Of a DNA stretch of 64,000 nucleotides, positions 1 to 12,043 are shown piece after piece; positions within the stretch are counted from its first letter, which is position 1, and each line of letters starts with the position of its first letter. The stretch lies in the NCBI GenBank assembly GCA_032718865.1, contig JALUTQ010000004.1:1302001-1366000 (forward strand). Direction: 5' to 3'. The DNA is from Tilletia caries. Lineage: Eukaryota > Basidiomycota > Exobasidiomycetes > Tilletiales > Tilletiaceae. The notes under the pieces were generated by a model. That model was given only the letters and a program-made list of their open reading frames with translations. It made no database searches and was not told the origin of the DNA. Made by a program: the position numbers and the translations under genes.

Positions 1-3000
1 ACTCTCTCGATGCAGAAATCCGGGAGAAGAACGAGAAAAAACATACCATCGGTGGGCTTCCGTCTTGGTCACTCGCAGACGGTACAACGGAATTGTGCGT
101 CCTACAGCGTCTGCCTTGACTTTGTCCTTCCGCACCTTATGCTTCTTGGTTTCCGCCCTGTATACCAAAACATATACAATGTCAGTATTTAAACCACTTG
201 GAGCTTTCTGCTTTTCCAACATGATCAGAACGACCCCGAAGGGAGACACTCACCACATCATAATCACGATGTGCCGGCACCATGCATCCAGAGCTGCGAG
301 GACTTTCGAGTGACGATCAAACGTCGCCCACTTCCACATCACCTCAATCTCCGCGGTCGACTCCCAAAGGCTGAGCACCTGCAAGCTCGAGAGCTGGTTG
401 GGCCCGATGAAAACCGGCATCGGTATCACCGGCTTCACTTCGTGCTCGTTCACTCCCAGCAATATGAACTCCGCATCGTCGTCCTGGCCAATCTTGCGCT
501 TCTTGCCCCGGGCGGGCGCCGCCTTGGCCTTCGCAGGAGATTTGACCGGAGACTGTTGCTGAGCTGGCACAGGGTTCTTGCGAGGTCGACCGCGGCCACG
601 TCGGATCGGAGGTACGCCCGTCATAGCTTCGACTTGACGGCGTTGAATTTCAGATTCCGCCACCACTTCAATGTCGTCCGAAGAGTTTTCATCGGCAAAG
701 TACGTCACGGCTGCGGCTGCCTTGCGCTTCGGTAGGCCTCTGGCATTCAGTCCAACTGATGCTGTGCTGGAGTCTCCGACTGCTATTGACACATCCGCCG
801 CTGCCGAGGTACCCGTCTGCATCTCAGCGGTCGCGATAGTTGTCGTGACTGGCGGCGCGACCCCAGCATTGGAGGTGGCGCCTTCGACAGCAGAGGGCAA
901 AGTCGAGGCTGCAACAGCAGTAGCAGGAGCAGATGTAGAAGCCGGCGTCGCAACCGCGGTAACTGGAGCCGTGGCTGCGACACAAGGTGCAGAAGCTGGC
1001 GGTGCGATGGTAGAGATTGAAGCAGACTGTGCAAAGACAGCACCAGCCAGGTCGCCAATCGTGGTAGCAGGAGCAGGGGTAGCGACAGGTGCAGGTGCAG
1101 TTGCAGGGTCGCCAATGGTAGTAGCATGTGCAGGTGTAGGAGTAGGAACAGAAGCAGGTGCAGTTACAGTTGCCGACAGAGGGGCATGAAACGGCGCTGC
1201 ATCCTGCTTGGTGCCAGTACGCGGCGTCCTTGAACTACGCTTCCGCGGACTGGGACCTGGCGACTCCGCTCCTTCCTTCTTGACGCCATGTTTCCCGCGA
1301 GTGTGCCGACGCCAGCTTATCAACTCTTCGTCGTCGCTCTCGTTCTCGCCGAACCCAAAGTAGTCGTCACCCCTCTCGAGATTGACGGTCGCATCCGCAG
1401 ATCCAGGACGGGCGGTGAGCGGCAGCTTGTCGGTGCTGCACCAGAACGGGGATTCGAGCTTTGTCCGGCCACGAACCTCGTTCTCGATCGAGCCGTACGG
1501 ACGCTTGCGGAATGGAGCTCGCTCGAGCCGTGATTGGAATCTGTCGGGAAGTCGCCGACCGACATGGAGCAGAAGGCGCAGGTGCATGAGGGAAGGGTAG
1601 AACATGCGAGAGTGGTACAGGTCCATGATGGCCCCATTGCCGTTGAGCAACGCATGCCCATACATGATGTCGGCAGCTTCCGAATGCGCTCCGAATACCT
1701 CCAGGACAGCTTCAGCCAGAGGAATCGAAAGAGGCGAGAAGCATTGTGCGAAGTCGTACGCCCTGTGGTACGAATGTGCGCAAGTCATGTTGCCGTACAG
1801 TCTGCATAAAAAACATTCGATCAGTTCCCTTAAGGTAACGGGGTGGGATTGTAGCCTCCAATCAAACTCACAGGTTGTCGTCGGCCCATGGATTAGAGCT
1901 GAGGAACGGATTCTTGTCCGGAAGCGGTTCCTCCTTCAGCTCAGACTCCGAATTAGCGGATATAGCTGCTTGCTGCTGTGGTTGGCTCTGCTCTGCGCCA
2001 GGAGTGCTTGCATCGTTGCCCGCCGACGTTTCCGCGGACTTGTCGAGCGCCGGGCCTTTGCCCTTGTCATCTGCTCGTTCTGCCTCCGTAGTCTCTCCAG
2101 GGAAGTCGGTAAACTTGCCGACTCTACGAAGCTGGTACGGATCGTTTGTGGTCTCGTCGGAGCAGGCGTCCACATCCATCATCGCTCCTGCATAATTCCA
2201 GGCAAGCAAAGAAACGGGCCGCTTCTCCCTGTGATCAGATTCTCTGTTGTCAGGATCGTCGGCTTGCAGCTGGTCCAGATCAAACCCTGCAGAGCGTGAA
2301 ACAAGCGAATGGCGTCAATAAAAGCGACGAAACCAAGTTCAACAGGAGGGAGTACTCACGCCACCGATGCAGTTCCTCCAGCATTATTTGCTTGAAGTAC
2401 TTCTTGTCCGCGACGAAGTTGTACAGGGCCAAGACGGATGCGCCCTTACAAGGATGCCCTGATCGTACAAGGACCGTCAGCAACAGTTTTCGCTCACGTA
2501 CGTCCAAAATATCCTTGACCACTCACAGAAACACTTCCGCAACGCCTCGTAAGCTGCTACTTCGGCATCCACCTCGTCGTCGGGAAGGAAGTCGCGAGCG
2601 TATTGCAGCGGGACCGCAGTAGTCATGAACTCATTCGCAACCAGATCGACAATCAGGCGCTGTGTCAGATGGGGGCGTACGTCGGCAAGAGCATCGTGAA
2701 GCTTGTTCCGCGCAGCATCAGTGCTATAATCGGTGTGCGCAAGGAACTTGATCACTGCAGACGTCCCAAATTTGTCAGAGAGGAGTGCGGACAGGAGTAT
2801 AAAACGCACCAGATGTTTGACTCACAAGCAGCTTTGCGAGGCAAGAGCGGAATGACTTCAGGGAAGTCTTCGAGCACAAAGTTGAGGTATGGCAGCTTTG
2901 CCATGCAGGATCGGCTGAAGCGCTTCTTGATGAAAAGCTCAGCCACCTCCCGACTCAGATTGAGCTTCAGCTTTCCGCTGTCGGCAAGGACCTTGAGGGC

Positions 3001-4562
3001 CCTGTAGGACGTCGAGCGAGCAGCGGTGGATTCGAACAACCGACTTCCCACATCGCCAGTCTGATGCAAGATGGCCTTGATCGCCATGGTCTTGGAAACG
3101 TGAAGTCCCGGCAGGCCGGACTCGATGAAAGTCGAGAGGGAAGCAGCCTTCTCCTCGGCCGTCTTCACGCCATCTCCGAAGACATTTCTCATGCTGTACA
3201 AAGACAAAACATTGGTTGAGTAAGGGCTAAAGAGGTTAAACGCTGAACCACACATCAACTCACATCGTGTCGCAGTCATCCGTAGATACTCTGAGACCGT
3301 TCTTGGTGGCCAAAGGTGCCAGCCGAGGCTCCTGGGCAATCTGATGGACGAAATTGATCCGATTGGAATCGTGCCGAGAGTAGTACATGAACTGTGCTCG
3401 CAAACAATTTACAAACCTGATCAGTCACATGTCCAAACCATTCCACTGTAAACAGGGCCGTACTCACATTGTATTTGTTGAAGAGCTCTTCGATCAACTT
3501 CCAGTCTGAATCTCGCTTAGAGCGTCTGAACATGATCAAGAGGTCGCTCAGCATGCTGGCATCATCGGAGACGCGACTGATAGCCATGTCGTTGCCATAC
3601 TTCAATGTGACAGAGAGAAATAATGCGTCGTCAGTTTCCTGCAACCGTCCAGCTGAGATCCACTTGCTTTGGCGCATGTACTCACGCGCCTGGCCGCCTC
3701 AGCTACGATCAAGCTATACGCTTGGAAAGGCATATTGTTGGAGAACATGCGATTAGAGCCGTGGTGGTGCCGATGATGGCGCTCTCCTGCAAAACTCTGA
3801 GCGCAGCAGGAGCAAATGCGATCAAAAAAGAACAGCATTGATGAAGTCAGTGACAACCCTGTTTCGGGGGCAGACGGTCGAGAGATCAAATCTCACCCTT
3901 ACGACCATTTGCGCCAGGTAGCGGGAGAAGTGGGCTCCTTGGTCGAGGAGTCTCTGAAAAATAGTGAATGTATGCGGTCAGAAAGCCGTCGGATTGTTCA
4001 AGAGCGGGCGGATATATGCGTCACGTACCTGTAAGAGGTCGGGAGTGGCGAGTTGTGGTCGCTGCAGTGCCGCATGTATGACCTCCGTCCGGTCAAAGCT
4101 GCGACTGAAGTACGTAGCCCGGAACGAGAGGTCCTTCGTGATCGTCCACATCCGCTTGTTCGTCCGAGAGGCAACGGCAAGATGGATCGGCTCGAGATTG
4201 AGAAGGACCTCGATGAGAAGCTCTTGTGGCAGCTCGTTAAATTCCTTCATCTTCTGCTTGGGTCGCGCAGCTGCGGCCGCTTCTGTGACGGCGACGACTG
4301 CGCTCGCGCTGGGACCTGCAACAGCGTTACTTGGTCCAGCAACATCCTCGTCCATCGCCTCGTCGTTTCCATCGAGTGTCACTATCTCGTCTTCGTCCGT
4401 CACGTCGGCATCGTCTTCGTCGTGGTCGTCGTCCACGCCCTCGCCCTCGCCTTGAATGGGCGTGTCCGGCGGATCGAGATGCATGGGGGTCGGGAAGTAA
4501 ATCTCCCCGGGCAACAGATCGGTCGGGGCTCCCGGGTGAGCGAAGAACCCATTATTCGCCAT
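1..4562 (-). CDS. F-box and AT-hook protein, 3' end outside the window
   Basis: The gene runs leftward from an ATG at 4562 in a strong context (an in-frame ATG at 4661 is an alternative). The N-terminus is acidic and disordered. Residues about 107-150 (FNELPQELLIEVLLNLEPIH) match an F-box, so an SCF ubiquitin-ligase adaptor role is likely. About eight short-intron exons of helical sequence follow. The exon at 1801-254 carries a long Ala/Thr/Pro-rich stretch and a canonical AT-hook (RRGRGRPRK), implying AT-rich DNA binding and a nuclear location. The apparent TGA stop near 250 lies inside a GTGAGT donor. The reading frame resumes in an exon at 157-47 (starting AETKKHKVRK), which ends at a GTATGT donor, so the gene continues past the left edge. 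Exon 1 ends at 4029 and another exon ends at 1872. I do not recognise a named orthologue. F-box plus AT-hook in one chain is unusual; the combination is seen, the role is inferred. Confidence 0.75.
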
Positions 4563-5924
4563 GGCGCTTGAGAGTGTTGATGCTCGTTCACTCCTGAGAT
4601 TAGGCTTAGGAGGCGAGCTACTCGACGACCTACGAGCTGCGCACTTGATGGATAGGACCACCGGCGCGAGTCAGTCGAGCTTGATCCGCTTTCCGTCTGC
4701 TCAGAGCTGGTCTGATCCTATCGAGATGTTTGCCCGCTGTGTGGACTGAATGCTGTATGCGAAGGCTCTGGTGTCGATCCACCGGAGCTGGCCATGGAAC
4801 GGAAAGTCACAAAGGCGGAACACCCAATCCGCAACAACTCCGCGAGAAGTAGCTCGATCGCAGTCAAACCTGGCCCACGATTTTTTATCTGGCGAAACAA
4901 AGGGCTCCGCGGGTGCAGATGTGTCGCGTCGTGAAAAAAGTAGAGGGTCGATGTGGTGGTGCGAAGGACCGGGAGCTCCCTGGGAGGTGTTGGTCTAGCT
5001 GCTTTCTCTCTCCACTCTGTCGAGACGGTATCGACACGAAACAAGGGCAGCAACTTTCCGGGCACCAGAGCAGTCTCCGGACACGATTGACACGCGACGC
5101 GGCAACCGACGCGTCTCTCTCTCCCTGCCCTCCCCTTCGCAGCTTGCAGTCTGGACAAGGGAAAGAGCAGATTACGAATACATCGATTCAGGTAGGAAAG
5201 AGTCTGGCTAATAAGGTCATGTCAAGAGAGGGGGAAAGGAGGGGGGAAGGATACTTGAGAGGAGATTGAGTCATGAGCCCCGCCCGCCCTCAATCATTCA
5301 TCCGCGCCACTCATCCGCGCCACGAGGCGAGTCGAAAAGAAATGCCGCGAGATGTTCCGGTGACCGAGTCGACCTTCCCGGCTGGGCGAAGAAGAGGAAG
5401 GGTGAAGCTGGCCGGGGCGGGGCGGAAGTGGGGGCAAGAGACAAAAACAGTGGCAAGGAGAAAGGGGAAGGGAGCAAAAAAGGGAAGCTAGGGAAATGCA
5501 ACACGCACACGGAAGTGCGAATGAAGAGGAAGAGGGGCGAGAGGCGACGAGAAAACGCGTCGTAAACTCCAGAAATGAGCAGAAGCGGTCGGGGTTCGTG
5601 AAGCGTGGGGGAAGGTCCGGTGAGTGCGAAAGAGTAGGCGTATGTACAAGGACGAAAGGCCAAGTTCGACGGGGGAGAGGGACGTTGTCGTGGTCGTGGG
5701 AAAGCGATGAAAAGCCCAAGTATCCGGGAAGCCCTGGCAAGTCATGAACTTGTCGAGCGGGTTGGGGAGGGGGGAAAGAAGTCGAAAGTGAAAAGAAAAA
5801 AGTCGAAGTTACTTGACGCGTGAGGGGGTTCGTGAGGTTGTATGATATCGTCCATGTGAGCCCAAGGAGACCTTGCTGCTGTCCATTAGTTTTCCGGCGG
5901 GAAGGAAGGGCGGAGAAGTCGTTC
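4563..5924. other. intergenic region, 5' side of the F-box gene
   Basis: No convincing gene is seen. Between about 5200 and 5740 the plus strand is strongly purine-rich, which on the minus (sense) strand of the F-box gene is a long pyrimidine tract of the sort common in fungal promoters. Three ACGCG motifs lie at 5092-5113. Small ORFs here are low-complexity and overlap each other on both strands. Confidence 0.5.
5092..5113. promoter_or_regulatory. ACGCG motif cluster upstream of the F-box gene
   Basis: ACGCG occurs at 5092, 5097 and 5109, the last as a full ACGCGT, about 530 bp upstream of the chosen ATG. ACGCGT is the MCB site bound by MBF in yeasts. That it works here is inference. Confidence 0.3.
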
Positions 5925-8900
5925 CTACCGCAGATCGTCCCCGGCCGCCTCGACGTCGTCCAACAGGCCCCGCAACGCCTTCAACCCCTTAGCAACTCCA
6001 TAACTAGCACTCGCCATCGCCGTCTTCGTCGCCTTGTCAAACACGACGACCCGCGACCCAGCGGCACCCTCCCCAGCAGCACCACCGCCGCTACCATCCT
6101 CTTTCCCGCTACTCCGCGTCTGCATCTCGCTCAGCCGGTCACAGTTCGCCGACAGCTCTTGCAGGATCCGTTGCGCCTCGTTGGCCCGTGCCACCGTGGC
6201 GGGAGAGGCACCCACGGTGCCCATGGCGCCGAGCGAAGGTAGGTTCTCCTTCGAGATCGCCACGATGGATGACACTATCGTCGTGATCTGCGTCAAGTTC
6301 TCGTTCAACTGTACGCCCTGGGCACCCTCGCGTATGGAAGCCAGCAGGTTCTGAATGCTGTGTACGATGCCCTCCGTTTGGACCTTGATGTAATTCTGCG
6401 ATTGGGGCAGAGTTGATCCAAGATGCCGTCAGCAAATCACAGGGCTCAACAGTTCAAAAGCAGACGAGGCAAACTCACACTCAATTCAGCCCAATTCTCC
6501 TCCCGCTCCTCCGCAGCAGATCGGGCCCGCATAAACGCATCATCATCCCCATCACTCTGAAAACTAGACCGAGAACCGGCAACAGTCGGTAACGCCTTCA
6601 TCGCAGCCGCCCCGCGAGCCTTCAAAGTTCCAGCACCACCACCCCCACCACCAATACCACCACCAGCCCCCGCACCACCCATCCCATTCAGACTACTCGA
6701 ATCACTACCCCCCACCGCCCCGCGCTCATTGTTAGCCGACGTCCACGAGCCCTCGCCCGTCGAGTCTTTCCGCGTCGCATCAGGCCGGTAGCCCACAGGA
6801 CTGTACCGGCCCATCGTCGAGCCCGCCCTTCCGCGGGGTGAGAACCGCCCGCCGTCGACAGCGCTGTTCGACGCCGAGAGCGAGGGCGAGTCATAGCTCG
6901 TCTCGGGAACAACGATCGTGTTCAGCTTGGTGGTCAACGACGACGACGCGCTCGAGTTCGTCAGTGTGCGGTCGCCCGTTGGGAATGTGGCCGAGGGTGG
7001 ATTGGAATTGGAGGAGTTCGAGACGATGCCCGCGTGGATGTGCAGCGGTTTGAGGCCGTTCTGGAGTGTCCGTAGCCCATCCTGACCCGTCCCAAACGTC
7101 GCATCCAGCTCCTGCTTCTCCTGCGGATTCGCCTTCCGAAGACGGACGAGCTTCACAATGTCGATCACCGTCGCGCTCACATGGCTCGCCGCAGCATCAA
7201 GCAACGACACAGGCGAAAGACCTTGCGACGACGCAAAGTTCCGACACGCCGTCATCAAGTTCGACAGCGCCGCGCTCGACTTGGTCCTAAGAAGCTGCAG
7301 GACCTCCCGATCGTCGCCACTCAGCGAGATCCCCAACCCAGTCGTCCCATTCTCGTACTTGGCCACATCGTCCGTGATGAGCGTGGTGGCGAGGACGACG
7401 GTCTTCATCGACATCAGCACGTTCCCAGCCACCCTGGACCGGGCACTCGCTAAGAGCTCGTCAATGCTTGCTTGGAAGGCACGCATATGTACGTCGGCGA
7501 TGGCCCCGCATTCGGACAGCATGCTGGCCCAGCTCGGTCCATTACTCTGCGAGCGCGATATGCTCGACTCTGACCGCTTCAGATCTGCACCCGCTGCCGG
7601 CTTGCCGTCCCCGTTCTCCTCCTCATCGTCGAAGATCTTGGCCGGCTGGATGAAGAGCTGACTGGTCGCCTTGAACGAGCGCAACTCGGACCGCGCGCTT
7701 TCGTACTTGCGCTTGAAGTTGCTGAGTTGTGTATTCAGTTCGCGGATCATGATGTGGTCGTTGTCCCGCTCGGCGATCATCTCGTCATTCCGCTCCGATA
7801 ACGCTCGTAGCTCGTCAAGGAGGGAAGAGACCTCTCCTTTGAGCTCGTGCACCGTGGCCTCCTGCTTTGCGCATTCCTTCTGCATGTTATCGTTTTCCTC
7901 CCGTAATTGCGCCATGTCGCCGTATTCCTGCTCCAATTCGTCCCGTTCCCGATGCCGATCCCGTAGCTCGCTGTGTTCGCTGTGTAGGAATTCCAGCCGA
8001 GACGTCGTATATTGCAGTTGCTTTTGAAGTTCCTCGTAGCGCTGTTGGAAGATGAAGCACAAGTGGATCAGATGTCGGCCAAGAGCACCCGCACAAAAGG
8101 AAGGTGCAACTCACCTCTTCATGTTGTTGGCTCTGATGGGAGAGCTCATCCTGTAATCTGTCCTCGAATACCTGTTCCATCCGTGCTCTCTCGTCCTTGG
8201 CCACGTCCTTAGCCTCGCGTATCGCCTGATCACGCTCGGATTCTAGCGATGTGGCCTTGGCCTGTAGTTGCGCGATTCGGAACTCGTAGTCGGATCGTAG
8301 TTTTTCAAGTGCCTGTGAACGTAGAGGCGGGTTCAGTACCAACAGTCAAAAGGTAGTGGAGACGGATTGGGGAATTACTTACCTCTCCATACGATGGTGA
8401 GAACGCCCCTTCCCTCCCCATAGCAGGACTTCCCGCTTGACCGCCCGCGACGGAACTGCCCGCATACCCGTTGAGGAAGCCAGTCCCGACGGATGATCCT
8501 TGTGAATACATTGTGCTGCGATCATCGACATGGTCCCTCCCTGAGATGGACTGTTTTCTCCCCATCTTCCGGATGGGCAGTCCATCGACCTCGTCATCGA
8601 CTTCGCCTTCGGCGTCTCCCTCGTCCGCATCTGGTTCCTGATCGTCCTCGTCGAGGTCGTCATCGGGCGCCTCTTGTCCGTCCCTGCTGGTGTTTGACTC
8701 CATGTTGTCATCAGTGCCAAAGTCGTCACCACCGAGGGCTGCTGTGAGTTGTGCCATCTTCTTCTTTTTCGCTGCGGCGGCCTCTGCTTTTGCTTCCGCT
8801 GATTGTGAGAGCTTGGATGGTGATCGTTGGGAGACTGATAAGGAAACATCCTCTTCGGGGATGGGAGACGGAAGTGGTGCGCTGGCCTTGGCCTGATTGA

Positions 8901-9864
8901 GATATGCGCTGTTTGTGGGCAAGGGAGGGGGTAAATTGGCATTCATAGGATCGTACTGCTCGGCAGCGGCCCGTCGCGCGGCTGCTGCCGCTTCAGGGCG
9001 ATATTGGTCCGCAAATTCCGGAAAGCGCCGCTCGAGTTCAAAGAAGACGTCGGCTGCGAGATCCTTGAAGCGTGACTTGGGCAGAGTCGCGAGCTTTTGA
9101 CGTGCTTGATTCCGCTTGGGATGAAACTCTGGCCGGACTTCGAGATGAGGAGGGATCGCAGAGAGAGAGGCGGGCCCACCGGGCGACAGGGTTGAGGAAG
9201 CGGATGCCTTCTGCCTGCGCACGAGTTCGTCGTATACGTCTGTGGAGAGCTCAGTAAATTGCTGTTTGCTGAGGCGTGTGAGTTTCTCTCGGGCCGTGGA
9301 GCGTGGCCGTGTTTGCGCTGGTGATGTTGGGAAGATCAAGCTTCGTCAGTATATGCCAGGCATCCAATGAGACACACACGAATCCAGTTTGCGGGCGAGC
9401 TTACCTTTGGCAAGGTGTGATTGGAGGAAGTTTAGGAGGTCGCGGTAGTGTAGTTCTGCTGTTGCGCGGATGTCCCTTTGTTCGGCGCTGGGGCCTCCGC
9501 CGCCGATGGTGGAGACCGAAGACGCGATGGAGCCATTCCGAGCGGGCATTCCCTGCTGGCCCTGCATCTGCTGCATCTGGCGCTGTGATCCTGGCCCACC
9601 CTGGCCCATGCCGTTGCTCATGCCCATCTGCATTCCCATCCCGCTGCCGCCCCCTCCCCCATTCATTGGTCCGTTTCCCATGGACATCGCGCCTCCTCCG
9701 CTGCCGTTGGAGTACTGGCCTTGCTGCATGCCTCCGTTCATCGAACTGCCGTTGATCATGTTGGGCGGTGGGCCAATTTTCATGGATCCGTTCCTTGGGA
9801 TAGCCATCATGCCTCCGCCGCCGCCGCTGCCACCTGGGCCGGGACCTGGGCCGAGGGATGTCAT
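5925..9864 (-). CDS. SPA2: SPA2-type polarisome scaffold protein
   Basis: Five exons (9864-9405, 9317-8383, 8312-8115, 8041-6479, 6395-5925) join in frame to about 1208 residues. The first ~130 residues are Gly/Met/Asn-rich. The Spa2 homology domain (paired GIT repeats) follows: LTRLSKQQFTELSTDVYDEL and, about 60 residues later, LATLPKSRFKDLAADVFFEL. Next come an acidic linker and a long coiled coil (exons 3-4, ALEKLRSDYEFRIAQLQAK onward), then a Ser/Gly-rich region and a conserved C-terminal helical segment. Spa2 proteins sit at sites of polarised growth, where they scaffold formins, Bud6 and MAP-kinase components. The double GIT repeat makes the assignment firm. It is divergent from the FKBP gene, with a shared 399-bp promoter. 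Confidence 0.9.
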
Positions 9865-10117
9865 TGAGTTGGCGCGTGTCCGCTGGGATCGCGATCGCGA
9901 CCGCGTGTGAGGCTGGGCGCTGCGGGAGAGTGGAAGAAGCGCGAGCGAGACGGGAGGGAGGAAGTCGGAGTGAGTGAGCGAGTGAGTTGGCGAAGAATCA
10001 GGAGACAGACTGGCAGTGTAGTGAGTGAAGGCCGGAAAGCTGGGCGGGCTCCTAGTTCCTACATGCTCAGCTTCAATCGCCGATCCGTCGGTGTTTCAAT
10101 GCTCGTGGCTGCTCACC

Positions 10118-10142
10118 ATCACGTGATGACGCTTACGTAAGC
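10118..10142. promoter_or_regulatory. two adjacent palindromes in the SPA2/FKBP divergent promoter
   Basis: ATCACGTGAT (10118-10127) is a perfect palindrome with a CACGTG core, the site of Cbf1/bHLH factors. GCTTACGTAAGC (10131-10142) is a perfect 12-bp palindrome holding TTACGTAA, a Yap/bZIP-type site. They lie 122-146 bp before the FKBP ATG. Sequences are seen; factor identity is inferred. Confidence 0.45.
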
Positions 10143-10263
10143 ATTCATGACCTCCCTGCGCACAGACCTGCCACGTCGATCAGACAGTCAGTGCTTCCTC
10201 TCCTTCCTGCCCTTCCCCTTCCTGCCTGAGTGCCACCACATCCCCTCTTCCATAGCAGCAACA

Positions 10264-11357
10264 ATGACTCGCCTCTTCACAGCAACACTCGCCGTCGCCA
10301 GCGCGGTCCTGCTCACCGCCACCGTCGCCGACGCAAGGGAGCCCCCCAAGGAGCTCCGCATCGGCGTCAAGCACAAGCCCACCTCATGCCCCATCAAGAC
10401 TCAGAAGGGCGACCAGCTCTCCATGCACTACACCGGAAAGCTCGTCAGTATCCATCGCTGTGATCTGCGCATCTATCAACATCTCATCGCGCACTGACGT
10501 TCCTGTCTCGATTCCGTTTTGTAGTGGGAGGGTGAAAAGTTCGACTCATCGCTCGACCGCGGAGACCCTTTCGAATTCACACGTCAGTGCTCCTTTCCGA
10601 GAACTGAGCCATTCCGTCTGAGCCTTTCCCAGCTGACTTTTTCGTCTTATTCCATCCTGATCAACAGTTGGAGCCGGTCAGGTCATCCCAGGTGAGCATC
10701 GCACACCAGCCCGTCCCCCGGACTTGCGCTTAGCATTGGCTGACCCTTTCTCGTGCCTCTCCACTTCACAGGTTGGGACAAGGGTCTCCTCGACATGTGC
10801 GAAGGCGAGAAGCGCAAGCTCCAAATCCCAGCCAAGGTATGCTTCACCATCTACCTTGTGCCTACCCAGCCGAAAACGCTCATCACTCTCTTGCCCCACA
10901 GCTCGGCTACGGCGACCGAGGCGCAGGAGCCAAGATCCCCGGCGGGTCCACCCTCGTCTTCGACGTCGAGCTCCTCCAGATCAAGGGTCCACGCGCAAAG
11001 GCCCTCAAGGCAGCCGCTCCCGTCGTCTCCGCTGCCGGCACCGCCAAGGAGGCCGTACAGGAGAACACCAAGAAGGGAGCCGAAGTCGTCCAGGAGAACG
11101 CGAAGAAGGGAGCCGAAGTTGTGCAGGAGAACGTCAAGGTAGGCGCCGAGACCGTCCAGAAGACCTTCAACGCAGGCGCCGAGACTGTTCAGGAGAACGT
11201 CAAGGCAGGCACCGAGGCCATGAAGGAGCGTGCCGAGAAGGGCGCCGAGACCGTGCAGGAGAATGCCAAGGCCGCTGTCGAGGCCGTTCAGGAGGGTGCC
11301 GAGAGCGTGAAGAAGGTCGTCAAGGAGACTGTCGACAGCGTCAGGGAGGAACTCTGA
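10264..11357 (+). CDS. FKBP-type peptidyl-prolyl isomerase, secretory pathway, with an 11-residue repeat tail
   Basis: Exons 10264-10443, 10525-10582, 10668-10691, 10772-10836 and 10902-11357 join to 260 residues. A signal peptide (MTRLFTATLAVASAVLLTAT, cleavage near ADA-RE) is followed by an FKBP2-like domain: GDQLSMHYTGKL, FDSSLDRGDPFEFTLGAGQV, IPGWDKGLLDMCEGEKRKL, LGYGDRG and IPGGSTLVFDVELLQI. These include the aromatic pocket residues of active FKBPs. Usual FKBP2 proteins end soon after this domain. Here about 100 more residues follow, made of seven or eight copies of an 11-residue unit like GAETVQENVKA, which is amphipathic, helical and LEA-like. The chain ends in REEL, a plausible HDEL-type ER-retrieval signal. 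The predicted role is proline isomerisation in protein folding in the ER; the tail function is unknown. Confidence 0.88.
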
Positions 11358-11558
11358 AGGGAAAACTCTACGCCGCAGTGTTGTCCAATCGTACAAAATG
11401 GAAATCGCACGGACTTTTTTCTCACCACATCACTGTTAGGAGCATCGGCCCTCGCCCACAGAGTCAGACGAGGGCCGAGGGCCACGGACAGAAAGGCGGA
11501 CAATGAATGAAGGTAGAACAACATGAGTTGCACATTGTTGATGTCTGGCGAGCGCAAA
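11358..11558. other. 3' flank of the FKBP gene
   Basis: Non-coding spacer between the FKBP stop and the inverted-repeat element. No gene or clear terminator motif is seen. Confidence 0.5.
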
Positions 11559-11560
11559 TA

Positions 11561-11621
11561 CATACGAGGCCGTTGTCAAAAGTATCCGGACACTAAATTT
11601 TTAACCATACGTTTACTAAGT
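11561..11621 (+). repeat. left terminal inverted repeat of the MITE
   Basis: 61 bp, identical to the reverse complement of 11983-12043, and preceded by TA. Confidence 0.9.
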
Positions 11622-11982
11622 AATCGCCTGTTTTGGGCTCTCGATGCAACTCAAAGACATGGATATGGAAGACGCTCAATTACGGGCCATTTGGAAAGCC
11701 TCTATACTGGAGAACAACTTCTCTCTTTGGAGATTTCCCAGCTCTGACTTGGAAGACAGGTTGCTCTAAGTGGAAAGAGGAAGAAACGATTTCAATTAGT
11801 AATTTACTAGGTGATTTCAAACTCCTTCACACCCACCTTACTCAACCCAGCTCCTCAATTTTTCTCAATTTTTTGAGTCACATATTCCGATGCTCCTGCG
11901 CTCTCGCTAGAAGGTCAGCTAAGAGGTGTATTTTTACAGATTTTACTGACCAAGTTTGACTTAAGGTGAAATAGAGGCGAAC

Positions 11983-12043
11983 ACTTAGTAAACGTATGGT
12001 TAAAAATTTAGTGTCCGGATACTTTTGACAACGGCCTCGTATG
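11983..12043 (-). repeat. right terminal inverted repeat of the MITE
   Basis: 61 bp, the exact reverse complement of 11561-11621, and followed by TA. Confidence 0.9.

Larger units (their letters stand above)
11561..12043. mobile_element. MITE-like element, Tc1/mariner-type ends
   Basis: The ends are a perfect 61-bp inverted repeat (11561-11621 and 11983-12043). Each is flanked by TA (11559-11560 and 12044-12045), the duplication expected of Tc1/mariner insertion. The repeat contains CAAAAGTATCCGGACAC, a type of end seen in Tc1/mariner elements. The 361-bp middle is more AT-rich than the surrounding genes. Its only ORF (about 108 residues) has no DDE transposase features, so the element looks non-autonomous. 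The exact identity of the two ends suggests recent activity. Confidence 0.85.

Noticed and set aside
250..255. Apparent stop of the F-box/AT-hook gene
   Set aside because: The TGA lies inside a GTGAGT donor, and the frame resumes in a well-bounded exon at 157-47.
671..1189. Plus-strand Ala/Val-rich ORF
   Set aside because: Shadow of the Ala/Thr/Pro-rich exon on the minus strand.
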